Shown here piece by piece: positions 1 through 6,576 of a stretch of 40,721 nt of DNA. The first letter of the stretch is position 1. Every line of letters starts with the position of its first letter. The translations under genes were made by a program, and so were the position numbers. Origin of the DNA: a virus; IMG/VR virus record IMGVR_UViG_3300025009_000224, positions 1-40,721 of that record; one strand, given 5' to 3'. Below the pieces are notes generated by a model. That model was not told the DNA's origin, searched no databases, and saw only the letters and a program-made list of their open reading frames with translations.

Positions 1-60
1 CATAAAAATAAAGATGACTATATGAATACAATATTGAGTATTTTAGGAAATTCAATATAA
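1..60 (+). CDS. 3' end of a truncated gene
   Basis: The first frame is open from the first base for 19 codons and ends in TAA. The start lies upstream of the window. The remnant ends in LGNSI and is too short to assign. It sits 32 bases upstream of the next gene, as expected in the same operon. Confidence 0.5.
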   Translation, partial: HKNKDDYMNTILSILGNSI

Positions 61-92
61 ACTATTAAAATACATTGGAAGGAGAAAATTAA

Positions 93-467
93 ATGAAAAA
101 ACAAAATGAAGATAAATACCTGCCATGTACAAAGAAAGACTTTAGAAAATATTGGTGTGATCCAGAATCTAACTTCCCAGAGATGCAGACATTTGAAGTT
201 GTTAGACCACTTACTGAAAAAGAGAAATCTGATTTTACTAAAGGTGAAGATTTTGATTATAATGAAGAAATGTATTTAATTAGAAATAATAATGGTGATG
301 AGCGTGAAGTCTTTGATGTAGAAATTCTTAGTGAATATGAAATAGATTCAGAAACATGGAGATGCTGTGTAATAAGTCTATTAGAAAGCATGGAAGGTGA
401 CGATGAAAATATTATGGAATTTATAAAAGAATGTAGAATTGAACAGTATGTCAAAAAACATTATTAG
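93..467 (+). CDS. hypothetical phage protein, 124 aa
   Basis: The ATG lies 8 bases after a strong GGAAGGAG site (77-84). The product is acidic overall with a basic C-terminal end (VKKHY). I recognise no domain, signal peptide or membrane segment. It is first in a run of same-strand small genes. Function unknown. Confidence 0.8.
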   Translation: MKKQNEDKYLPCTKKDFRKYWCDPESNFPEMQTFEVVRPLTEKEKSDFTKGEDFDYNEEMYLIRNNNGDEREVFDVEILSEYEIDSETWRCCVISLLESMEGDDENIMEFIKECRIEQYVKKHY

Positions 468-483
468 AAAGAAGGAAATAGTT

Positions 484-837
484 ATGATATTAAACAATGA
501 AGAATTAATTAAATTAAAGGTTTTGATTCTTGGTAAATTAGACGAAGAAGATAATGATAATTGTATGAAATGCACACCTGAAATCCCATGTTGTGGTTTA
601 ATTAGTGTATGTAATAGGTATGGTTCATTTAATTTTGTAGATGGGGCAGAGGATATGGTTAGAGATTTGTTTGATACTATTGAAAGTTTGAAAGATGAAT
701 TGTTTAATGCGAGAATAATTGATAATTGCGTAAACTGTAAAAGAAGTGATAGGAAATTAGAAAGATGTCGTTTAGAAGGGGATGAGGAATTGGAATGTCT
801 TTCAGACAATTATAGTTGGCATATTAGAAGAAAATAA
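484..837 (+). CDS. Cys-rich hypothetical protein, 117 aa
   Basis: I place the start at ATG 484, just after AGAAGGAAA, rather than at an in-frame start 45 bases upstream that would overlap the previous gene without a ribosome binding site. The product has Cys27-x2-Cys30, a CysCys pair at 36-37 and Cys43, and a second Cys cluster near the C-terminus (CVNC and further Cys). This suggests one or two structural zinc sites. No named family recognised. Confidence 0.75.
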   Translation: MILNNEELIKLKVLILGKLDEEDNDNCMKCTPEIPCCGLISVCNRYGSFNFVDGAEDMVRDLFDTIESLKDELFNARIIDNCVNCKRSDRKLERCRLEGDEELECLSDNYSWHIRRK

Positions 838-880
838 GTGGAATAAAGCAATTAAATGACTATTTGAAAGGATGAAAAAT

Positions 881-1225
881 ATGTATAAGAAATTATTAAA
901 TAAAGGATTTAAACCTTATTATTATACTAATGATGATTTCCTAACCTCAACATCGTGCAAAAGTAGATTATTTTACACTTTTAAAGTTAATAACGAAGAT
1001 TTAATAAATTCTATATTAAATGTACTAAATAAATATAACGATTATTTCAATATTTTACTAGAGCCAAATTTAGTAACTTGGATTGAAATTGATGAATTTT
1101 TAGAATCATTTTGGTGGTATTTTTACAATACAGATAAAGATAATATTGAAATTACTTCGGAAGAAATGGGGAGAATATTAGAAATATTACCTAATAAATT
1201 TATATTTGAACATAAAGATTGGTAG
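881..1225 (+). CDS. hypothetical protein, 114 aa
   Basis: ATG 881 lies 8 bases after GAAAGGA (866-872). An in-frame ATG at 872 overlaps the ribosome binding site itself and is less likely. The product is rich in Tyr, Phe and Trp (SFWWYF about two thirds along) with no clear membrane segment. The upstream site is one of several exact copies of ATTTGAAAGGA used before genes in this window. Function unknown. Confidence 0.75.
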   Translation: MYKKLLNKGFKPYYYTNDDFLTSTSCKSRLFYTFKVNNEDLINSILNVLNKYNDYFNILLEPNLVTWIEIDEFLESFWWYFYNTDKDNIEITSEEMGRILEILPNKFIFEHKDW

Positions 1226-1276
1226 ATAATATCTATGTTTTATTCTAATGGGAAGGAGGGAGTAATTATATGATAT

Positions 1277-1483
1277 TTGAGGGGGATTGCCATTGGGTTA
1301 TGTATTGGTATTGGAGGAATGTTTTTATCATCTAAATTTTATCAAGATATTTTAATATTAAAAGCAGAAAGTAAAGATAAAACGCCTGAAAAATTAGGTA
1401 AAAAATTCTATTATATTGTCCCAGAAGAAGAATATGTAGATATGGAAATTGCTTATTTAACTAAAAAGAATGAAGGTGATTAA
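1277..1483 (+). CDS. small membrane protein, apparent frameshift at its start
   Basis: As written, the frame opens with TTG 1277, which is 15 bases from its AAGGAGGG site (1254-1261). A much better placed ATG (1270, spacing 8) is in another frame that dies after 21 codons. Removing one G from the five-G run at 1281-1285 joins ATG 1270 to this frame and gives M-I-F-E-G-I-A-I-G-L, a normal small membrane protein. The N-terminus is a Gly/Ile-rich hydrophobic segment followed by a charged tail. It abuts the next gene (stop 1481-1483, start 1484). Function unknown. Confidence 0.6.
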   Translation: MRGIAIGLCIGIGGMFLSSKFYQDILILKAESKDKTPEKLGKKFYYIVPEEEYVDMEIAYLTKKNEGD

Positions 1484-1813
1484 ATGATTAACTTGTATCT
1501 TGATGATCTTAGACCTTGCCCTGATAATTTCACTCTAGCAAAGAACGCTCTAGAATGCCGATTCTTACTATTAGAAAACAAAGTTAATACATTATCTCTC
1601 GACCATGATCTTGGCGATATAGACGCTGAGACAGGTTATGACTTATGCAAGTGGTTAATTGAAGCAGGACAATATAATCAAAATATTTACCCTAAAGTTA
1701 TTTATCTTCATACTGCTAATGGTGTTGGTAGAGACAACATGTTTAAACTGCTTGAGAGATATAAACCAGATTGGGTTAAATTACATCATGGGCCTATGCC
1801 TAACAATGATTAA
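1484..1813 (+). CDS. cyclic-phosphate-processing receiver-like (cREC) protein
   Basis: This 109-aa protein has the layout of the receiver-fold family known as the cyclic-phosphate processing receiver domain. An N-terminal strand ends in LDDLRP (Asp7, Asp8), a central strand ends in SLDHDLGD (Asp40, His41, Asp42), then TGYDLCKWL, and a late His-rich strand (KVIYLHTANGVGRDNM). The family is predicted, from knowledge of its relatives, to act on cyclic-phosphate nucleotide or RNA ends. It lacks an output domain, so it is not a classical response regulator. It starts directly after the previous stop, which implies translational coupling. In a phage it could take part in RNA-end repair or in countering nucleotide signalling; that part is inference. 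Confidence 0.7.
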   Translation: MINLYLDDLRPCPDNFTLAKNALECRFLLLENKVNTLSLDHDLGDIDAETGYDLCKWLIEAGQYNQNIYPKVIYLHTANGVGRDNMFKLLERYKPDWVKLHHGPMPNND

Positions 1814-1847
1814 TAAATTGTAAAATAAAATTTAGGATGTGAGTTGA

Positions 1848-2501
1848 ATGAAAAAACCAATTATTGCTTTAATAATATTAGGAGCATTATTTGCAACAAA
1901 TATCTATATGAAATATCACAATCTATCAGTGCCAAAACCTATACCAACTGAACAAGTGCAACTAAGAGATTATCAAAAAGATATTGAAAGAACAGCAGAA
2001 TTAAAGAAGATGCAAAATCCAACTCTAATCCAAAATGAATTAAGGAAAATAGGTGAAATCACTTCTCTTAAAGGTAAATATAATTATTTCAGCAAAATAA
2101 CTAATAAAGATAAATTCTTTGATAAATTTACACTAAGAGAAATAACTCTAAACTTTGAGTATAATTATGGAATTGGCATCAACAGTCTTGAATACATAAG
2201 AGTTGTAAAAATAGAAGATGGAAAAGTTTACATAAACATCCCTAAGAATCGAATCCAACTCATTTATATTGAACAAAATACTCAAAACTCTAAAATTATT
2301 GATGGTAAGAAGATGTTTATGTTTGATCAATTTAGTCCATCTGATACTCAAATATTATTTGCACAAGCACAGCAAAATGTTGTTAATGCGATTGGAAAAG
2401 ATAATAAATTGTTTGATACTGCTATGGTTAATTTGCAAGATATGGTAGAAGGATTGGTCTTAGGTTTAGGGTATGAAAAAGTTGTGTTTGAGATTATATA
2501 A
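1848..2501 (+). CDS. DUF4230-like membrane-anchored protein
   Basis: The 217-aa product has an N-terminal signal anchor (about residues 4-20, two lysines before a hydrophobic run), so the rest should lie outside the membrane. The body resembles DUF4230: a strand-rich region with LTTLKGKY-like and GIGINSLEYIRV segments, IxVYINIPKNRI, and a C-terminal helix pair containing AQAQQNVVNAIGK and a closing hydrophobic strand. DUF4230 has no known biochemical role. The assignment rests on pattern recall. Confidence 0.6.
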   Translation: MKKPIIALIILGALFATNIYMKYHNLSVPKPIPTEQVQLRDYQKDIERTAELKKMQNPTLIQNELRKIGEITSLKGKYNYFSKITNKDKFFDKFTLREITLNFEYNYGIGINSLEYIRVVKIEDGKVYINIPKNRIQLIYIEQNTQNSKIIDGKKMFMFDQFSPSDTQILFAQAQQNVVNAIGKDNKLFDTAMVNLQDMVEGLVLGLGYEKVVFEII

Positions 2502-2528
2502 TAAATAAATTTAAGGAGTGTGAAAATT

Positions 2529-2633
2529 ATGTTTGCAGTATTAATTATTATATCAGTAAATGTATTTATTGCGTATCGGTGGATTAGGAAAAATCCAAAT
2601 GGGTATACGGGTAAAAAGATGGTGAGGAGGTAA
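2529..2633 (+). CDS. single-pass membrane peptide, 34 aa
   Basis: ATG 2529 follows AAGGAGTG (2513-2520) at spacing 8. The first 16 residues are hydrophobic (FAVLIIISVNVFIAY), followed by a basic tail ending in KKMVRR, which predicts one membrane helix with a cytoplasmic basic end. The stop is directly in the ribosome binding region of the next gene. Function unknown. Confidence 0.6.
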   Translation: MFAVLIIISVNVFIAYRWIRKNPNGYTGKKMVRR

Positions 2634-2638
2634 TAAAT

Positions 2639-2863
2639 ATGAGTAAAATAATTGATTTTTCTTCATCTCAAAATAATAGAGAAACAAATTGGATTGGCGA
2701 GAGATGTAATAACATTCTAAACACAATTATTTTAGATAATTCATTAACTCAAAGTGAGAGATGCGCTGTAGTATTAATACTTCAAGATTTTTGTAGTAAT
2801 TATTTAGCAGATCATTTATTTCCTGATAAAGATTATGAGAAATATAAGAATGAGGAGAAATAA
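2639..2863 (+). CDS. hypothetical protein, 74 aa
   Basis: ATG 2639 lies 8 bases after GAGGAGG (2624-2630). The product is soluble and mostly helical, with three Cys that do not form a zinc motif and a charged C-terminus (KYKNEEK). No family recognised. Confidence 0.75.
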   Translation: MSKIIDFSSSQNNRETNWIGERCNNILNTIILDNSLTQSERCAVVLILQDFCSNYLADHLFPDKDYEKYKNEEK

Positions 2864-2901
2864 TAAAAAGCAATATTTTGAAGATAGAAAGGAGTAAAGA
2901 T

Positions 2902-3312
2902 ATGATAGTTAGATGTGAGTCTCAAAATGACAATAGGGATTATTACATAATCAATGACGCTAACAATCTTGATGAGCTAAAGAATTATGCTGATAAGAAT
3001 TTACCAATTAAATGTTTAAAAATCAGTGAGACCAAATTAAGAAGAATTTTCCTTGATATAGGAATTGAAGTAAATGTGTATCTAAATAATTATTTATGGT
3101 ATTCGGATGTCACAAGCTATTATTACTTAATGAGCGAAGATCAAGCTGAAGAAATAGAAAAAGCTAATTGTACTAATTGTTACAATAATACTGAATGGGC
3201 AGGATGTTTTAGAGGATATAAAAAAGGGGAAGGAATGAAGTTTTTTAACTATAAGGAAAAATTATTAAAAAATGCTAGAAAGGGATTCTTTAGTTGGTTG
3301 TTTAATAATTAA
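2902..3312 (+). CDS. hypothetical protein with a C-terminal Cys cluster, 136 aa
   Basis: I choose ATG 2902, seven bases after AGAAAGGAG (2886-2894). An in-frame TTG at 2878 is upstream of that site. Mixed alpha/beta N-terminal part, then a Cys-x2-Cys pair and a third Cys (ANCTNC, WAGC), and a basic tail ending in WLFNN. Function unknown. Confidence 0.75.
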   Translation: MIVRCESQNDNRDYYIINDANNLDELKNYADKNLPIKCLKISETKLRRIFLDIGIEVNVYLNNYLWYSDVTSYYYLMSEDQAEEIEKANCTNCYNNTEWAGCFRGYKKGEGMKFFNYKEKLLKNARKGFFSWLFNN

Positions 3313-3351
3313 ATTAAATACAGATATTCTTTGATAGAGAGGATGCTGAAA

Positions 3352-3711
3352 ATGGAATTAAAATATTTAAGTGAAAATTGTCTTGGATGCAAATGTAGAA
3401 CATGTAAATCAACATACAAATCAGACGACAATTCATCTTGCTATACGTGGTGTGAAGAGGAATGCAAAGGAGAAGAACCTCTTGATTTTAGACCAGATAA
3501 AGAGTGCTATGAATTAATGGATAATTATTGCGAGTATATTCATGTTGAATGTGAATATATAGTTGTCTGTAAAAATTATGATGGAGTATGTGCTAAAGAT
3601 ATGTTGGGTAATTATTTTAGAACAGAAGGATATTTACCTGAAGATATTTTAGCAAGAATTAAGCAATATGAAGAGAAGGAGAAGAAAAATAAAGAATTGG
3701 AATCTATTTAA
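3352..3711 (+). CDS. Cys-rich putative zinc-binding protein, 119 aa
   Basis: Start at ATG 3352, eight bases after GAGAGGA (3337-3343); two in-frame starts upstream lack that spacing. The N-terminal 40 residues carry seven Cys (10, 13, 15, 18, 30, 34, 38), which suggests one or two zinc sites. More Cys occur in the middle. The C-terminus is a Lys/Glu-rich helix. It is the last gene before the 489-base gap. No named family. Confidence 0.75.
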   Translation: MELKYLSENCLGCKCRTCKSTYKSDDNSSCYTWCEEECKGEEPLDFRPDKECYELMDNYCEYIHVECEYIVVCKNYDGVCAKDMLGNYFRTEGYLPEDILARIKQYEEKEKKNKELESI

Positions 3712-3716
3712 AAAAT

Positions 3717-3784
3717 ACAAATGGAAAATACAAAAAGGTAAAGGAGTTGCCACACCATAAATCCTTAAGGTATTTTCCATTTGT
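3717..3784 (+). ncRNA. putative structured RNA: 15-bp perfect stem, third diverged copy of the element at 10243/32378
   Basis: The arms at 3717-3731 and 3770-3784 are perfectly complementary over 15 bases and enclose 38 bases. An inner 5-bp helix is possible (AAGGA 3741-3745 with TCCTT 3762-3766). The loop holds GTTGCCACA and, just before the right arm, TAAGG. These match the TTGCTAyA and TAAGGG core of the two other elements, with 11 extra bases between. No U-run follows, so it does not look like an intrinsic terminator. Confidence 0.45.
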
Positions 3785-3822
3785 AAGAATAGTGTAACAC
3801 GGATACCATTAAATGTGAATAG

Positions 3823-3993
3823 GAAATTAATGTAATTATTGTTAATCCATTAAGGCTATTATGTTGCTTTAATATTCATAACTTTAAATTGTTACAAATG
3901 AATGGTAAATACAATACTTTTTATTGTAAATGGTGTGATGAGAAATTAATACAAAAAGTTAAATGTAAAGAAAATGTAAAGAGATTTAATTAG
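3823..3993 (+). pseudogene. small DUF1660-like zinc-binding gene lacking a usable start
   Basis: The frame is open from 3823 to TAG 3991-3993 but has no ATG, GTG or TTG before an internal ATG at 3898. The translation contains NPLRLLCC, then NIHNF, then YCKWCDEKL. This is the Cys-His-Cys-x2-Cys layout of short phage zinc proteins such as DUF1660. An ATG at 3830 follows AGGAAA (3821-3826) in the neighbouring frame and meets TAA at once. One extra base after it would restore M-x-I-I-V-N-P-L. So this is either a decayed gene, an assembly indel, or an ATT start. Confidence 0.4.
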
Positions 3994-3995
3994 AA

Positions 3996-4070
3996 TTATT
4001 TGTTCAAGTAATAAATCAACATACCTATAAATGGAGTAGCAATAATTACCAAACCTAAAATTATAATCAC
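3996..4070 (-). CDS. possible minus-strand membrane peptide, 24 aa
   Basis: On the - strand a GTG-started frame encodes a strongly hydrophobic peptide (MIIILGLVIIATPFIG then MLIYYLNK), a plausible single membrane helix. No convincing ribosome binding site precedes it. It would be the only minus-strand gene here, and a minus-strand terminator lies upstream of it. It may be chance, since AT-rich DNA readily encodes Ile/Leu runs. Confidence 0.2.
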   Translation of the reverse strand: MIIILGLVIIATPFIGMLIYYLNK

Positions 4071-4091
4071 AATTCTTCTAATATCCTAATT

Positions 4092-4119
4092 AAAAAGACC
4101 CTGCCCATAAAAGCAAGGT
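4092..4119 (-). terminator. possible intrinsic terminator reading leftward
   Basis: Read on the - strand, ACCTTGC (4119-4113) pairs with GCAGGGT (4104-4098) through a 7-bp stem with one U-G pair. It is followed by C and five Ts. In the + direction the same stem has a C-A mismatch and no T-run. No minus-strand gene is seen to its right, so its client is unknown. Confidence 0.3.
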
Positions 4120-4200
4120 TGGATGTAGGACGAGAATGAATTTAGTACGAGATTATCATATCCAGATAATTAATAATTATACATAAAGAGGAGCAAAACA

Positions 4201-4416
4201 ATGAAATGTATTAAGGAAAGTTGTAGAATGCCATATATGTCAGGAAATACTGGATTTTGCAACGAACTAGAAACTTTTATTTTTGGTAGTGAAGCAGAAT
4301 GTCCTCTGCCAGATAAGATTTTGCAACTTGAAAAACAATTAAGGGAATATAATTGTATTATGGATAAGGTGATTGTTTATCATGCAAAAAATGGTGAGAA
4401 AGGTGATGTAAATTAA
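4201..4416 (+). CDS. MKCI-family Cys-rich protein, copy 1, 71 aa
   Basis: ATG 4201 follows AAGAGGAG (4186-4193). This is the first of three paralogues in 1.6 kb that begin MKCI and share Cys3, Cys8, Cys20 and Cys33/34, followed by a C-terminal helix (here residues 36-55). The four Cys suggest a small zinc-binding head with a helical tail. The stop overlaps the next start by one base (TAATG). Function unknown. Confidence 0.8.
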   Translation: MKCIKESCRMPYMSGNTGFCNELETFIFGSEAECPLPDKILQLEKQLREYNCIMDKVIVYHAKNGEKGDVN

Positions 4417-4793
4417 TGAATGATGTAATACAGTATAAGTGTCCAGAATGTGGCGAATATGGAGCATCTAAATCATGGGACGAAGAAACAATAAAACATT
4501 ATGATGAAAGTGAACATGATTGTGTTTTATCAATTACAACAAGTAAAAATGATTGTGAATTTTATTGTCCTAATTGTAAATCGCTTATTGATGGAAAGGA
4601 TATAAAAACTGATGAAGAATTAATAAAACCATCAAATATTATTAAGGAAAAGATTGAAGAAATATTAATGGAATATATGGATGGTACTTATAAAGGATTT
4701 GATGGAGAAAATTTAATAGACAATATTAATGTTTGTTCTTTAAGAGACGATTTAATTAAATTATTTGATGAAATGAATAAGGAGGAATTATAA
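4416..4793 (+). CDS. zinc-ribbon protein, 125 aa
   Basis: Translation is coupled to the previous gene through TAATG. Two Cys-x2-Cys knuckles (Cys9/Cys12 in CPECGEYG and Cys51/Cys54 in CPNCKS) flank a strand-rich segment, as in a zinc ribbon. Two extra Cys (36, 47) lie between. The C-terminal half is acidic and helical. The DNA, RNA or protein partner cannot be told from the sequence. Confidence 0.8.
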   Translation: MNDVIQYKCPECGEYGASKSWDEETIKHYDESEHDCVLSITTSKNDCEFYCPNCKSLIDGKDIKTDEELIKPSNIIKEKIEEILMEYMDGTYKGFDGENLIDNINVCSLRDDLIKLFDEMNKEEL

Positions 4794-4795
4794 TA

Positions 4796-5137
4796 ATGGA
4801 AGGATTTAAAATAAACTGTACTAAGTGTAATGCAGATGAAACAGAATTATATGAGAAAAATATTTATGATAATTTAAAAATAATTGGATATGATATTTAT
4901 TTTGTCTGCAATGAATGCCAATGGGAAGAATTATTTAAAGAAATAAGATACCCAGTAGAAGAAGTTGTAGATATGAAAATCATTAAAATCATTGTAAATA
5001 AGTTACCTAAAAATTGTAGCTTGTGCACTTTGCACGAAGATGAATATTGTAAAATTAAAGGTAGTGTAATTGGTTCAGAATGGGTTGATTTATATTCTGA
5101 TTTTAGAGATGGTGATTGCCCTTTAGAGATTGAATAA
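4796..5137 (+). CDS. two-module Cys-rich protein, 113 aa
   Basis: The start at ATG 4796 follows AAGGAGGAATTATAATA closely. The N-terminal zinc ribbon uses Cys8/Cys11 and Cys38/Cys41. A second module starts at about residue 70 (LPKNCSLC) with Cys74, Cys77, Cys85 and Cys108 and ends RDGDCPLE, a layout common in small phage Cys proteins. It looks like a fusion of two small zinc modules. Function unknown. Confidence 0.8.
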   Translation: MEGFKINCTKCNADETELYEKNIYDNLKIIGYDIYFVCNECQWEELFKEIRYPVEEVVDMKIIKIIVNKLPKNCSLCTLHEDEYCKIKGSVIGSEWVDLYSDFRDGDCPLEIE

Positions 5138-5161
5138 AATAATAAATAAGGAGTGATAAGG

Positions 5162-5392
5162 ATGAAATGCATAGGTGCGAAATGTCCTAGTATATTTGAA
5201 TCAGACGGTAAAAAGTGGTGTAATGTGCTAAATTATTATGTTTGGAATGATAGTGAATGTAAATTGCCTAATAAAATTAGAGAAATTAGGGATGAATTAT
5301 TGAGGAAATGTGAGTTGTTAGAAACTATTTTAGAGGTTGATTGTGTTAAAGATTTGGATAAATTAATTGATTTGATAGATGAAGCAACATGA
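5162..5392 (+). CDS. MKCI-family Cys-rich protein, copy 2, 76 aa
   Basis: ATG 5162 lies 8 bases after AAGGAG (5148-5153); the in-frame GTG 5153 overlaps that site. Cys3, Cys8, Cys20 and Cys33 match copies 1 and 3 exactly. The tail is a long helix with hydrophobic repeats (residues 36-70), possibly a coiled coil. The stop overlaps the next gene (ATGA). Confidence 0.8.
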   Translation: MKCIGAKCPSIFESDGKKWCNVLNYYVWNDSECKLPNKIREIRDELLRKCELLETILEVDCVKDLDKLIDLIDEAT

Positions 5393-5580
5393 TTAAACTT
5401 AATCCTTATTCTTGGCAAGATGCTGAATATTGGTTTGAAGATGAATCAGAAGTATTTGAGTTTATGAAAGCGAATGAAGATATGATTATTAAATATTCTT
5501 TAGAAAATGGAATGACGATTAGGGATGGGATTAAATATTTGTTTAGGGTGAGAGGGTGTAATAGTGAAATGTATAGGTGA
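5389..5580 (+). CDS. hypothetical protein, 63 aa
   Basis: It overlaps the upstream stop by four bases (ATGA), so it is probably translationally coupled. The product is aromatic-rich (YSWQDAEYWFEDE) and ends in RGCNSEMYR. It also overlaps the following GTG-started gene by 17 bases. No family recognised. Confidence 0.7.
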   Translation: MIKLNPYSWQDAEYWFEDESEVFEFMKANEDMIIKYSLENGMTIRDGIKYLFRVRGCNSEMYR

Positions 5581-5776
5581 AAAATGTTTGGAGTATTATG
5601 AGGGAACATTTAGATTTTATTGTAGATTAATGGGTTATCCGGTTAATTTAGAATCTAATTGTTTAATTAGCAAATATATTCAAAGAGAAAAAGATAGACT
5701 GGCTGATTTATTTAAATTAGAAGATATTATAAGTGAATTAAAAATTTTACGAGACTGCAATGAAGAAAAGATTTAA
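5564..5776 (+). CDS. MKCI-family Cys-rich protein, copy 3, 70 aa
   Basis: The start is GTG 5564, seven bases after GAGGG (5552-5556). The choice is supported by exact alignment of M-K-C-I-G-E-K-C with copy 2 and by conserved Cys3, Cys8, Cys20 and Cys33. The tail is helical. It lies inside the end of the previous gene. Confidence 0.8.
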   Translation: MKCIGEKCLEYYEGTFRFYCRLMGYPVNLESNCLISKYIQREKDRLADLFKLEDIISELKILRDCNEEKI

Positions 5777-5817
5777 TCAGTTAAAGAATGTATTTTAAAG
5801 AAAAGGAGGGAATTAAT

Positions 5818-6078
5818 TTGTATATGGGCAGAAAAGCAGATTATGCAATGATGGTATTATATACTGTAGGTTCAGATATAAGAAGGGTACTTAGAAAGAT
5901 ATTAGGATATTGTGATTATTGTAATAAGTATTTTCTTTATCCTAAAAAAAGACATATGAATACCATGTATGAAAATGAAGAATCAAATTACTGTACTTGT
6001 TGTGAAGAATGTTTTGATCATATAGAAGAATACTGGTCAGAATGTTGGAAGGAATATAATAATAGTAGAGGATGTTAA
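5818..6078 (+). CDS. Cys-rich hypothetical protein, 86 aa, TTG start
   Basis: TTG 5818 is seven bases after AAAGGAGGG. An in-frame ATG at 5788 precedes the ribosome binding site and is unlikely. A short helical N-terminus is followed by Cys32/Cys35 (YCDYC) and a Cys59, 61, 62, 65 cluster, which suggests a zinc-ribbon-like fold. Function unknown. Confidence 0.75.
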   Translation: MYMGRKADYAMMVLYTVGSDIRRVLRKILGYCDYCNKYFLYPKKRHMNTMYENEESNYCTCCEECFDHIEEYWSECWKEYNNSRGC

Positions 6079-6117
6079 GGTATCCTAGCAAATCAGAATT
6101 TGAAAGGAAGTTAAAGA

Positions 6118-6315
6118 ATGAGCAAACCACTAATTGAATTAATATTCCCCGAATCTGGAGATTGGGAAGTATTGAGAATGAATTTAGGAGAAGATTTTAA
6201 ACATGAAGGGCACTCAATTCCTAACGGGGCATGGATTAAGTTGTTAGAAATATTGGGTTATGAAGTTGAAGTAAAATATATTTCTGATGAAGATATGGAG
6301 CATGAGAGATATTGA
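6118..6315 (+). CDS. hypothetical protein, 65 aa
   Basis: The gene follows ATTTGAAAGGA (6098-6108), with a spacing of 9 to ATG 6118. The acidic product has a mixed fold (GDWEVLRMNLG, GAWIKLLEILGYEVEV). No recognised domain. Confidence 0.75.
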   Translation: MSKPLIELIFPESGDWEVLRMNLGEDFKHEGHSIPNGAWIKLLEILGYEVEVKYISDEDMEHERY

Positions 6316-6362
6316 GTTCATTTCAAAGAGAAGATTTATCGAATTACGAAAGGAGCATAAAT

Positions 6363-6560
6363 ATGACAAGAACTATAGATTATGCTAAATGTCCTAAATG
6401 TGGTAAGAAATTTGAAATGGGATTCAATAATTATTGGATGTCTTCAGCTTTTGGAGAATATTCATTCGGTCATACCAGTCATACATGTGAAGATTGTGGA
6501 ACTAAGTTTAATATGACTGTTAAGAAGCAAATCGTGTTTAATGCAAAAATAATAAAATAA
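6363..6560 (+). CDS. zinc-ribbon protein, 65 aa
   Basis: ATG 6363 lies seven bases after GAAAGGAG (6348-6355). The longer reading frame overlapping the previous gene has no ribosome binding site. Classic two-knuckle zinc ribbon: Cys10/Cys13 (CPKCGKKF) and Cys42/Cys45 (CEDCGTKF). It is essentially all ribbon, so it probably binds nucleic acid or a host protein. The target is unknown. Confidence 0.8.
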   Translation: MTRTIDYAKCPKCGKKFEMGFNNYWMSSAFGEYSFGHTSHTCEDCGTKFNMTVKKQIVFNAKIIK

Positions 6561-6576
6561 AAGGAATGTGAACATA

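Noticed and set aside
381-809. Minus-strand open frame of 142 codons opposite the first two genes
   Set aside because: It is antisense to two well-started genes, has no ribosome binding site, and its Ser/Leu-rich composition is what the complement of AT-rich coding DNA gives.
1484-1813. Two-component response regulator
   Set aside because: No output domain and no kinase; the motif pattern fits the cyclic-phosphate-processing receiver family better.
3717-3784. Intrinsic terminator after the Cys-rich gene
   Set aside because: A 38-base loop and no T-run are unlike a terminator.
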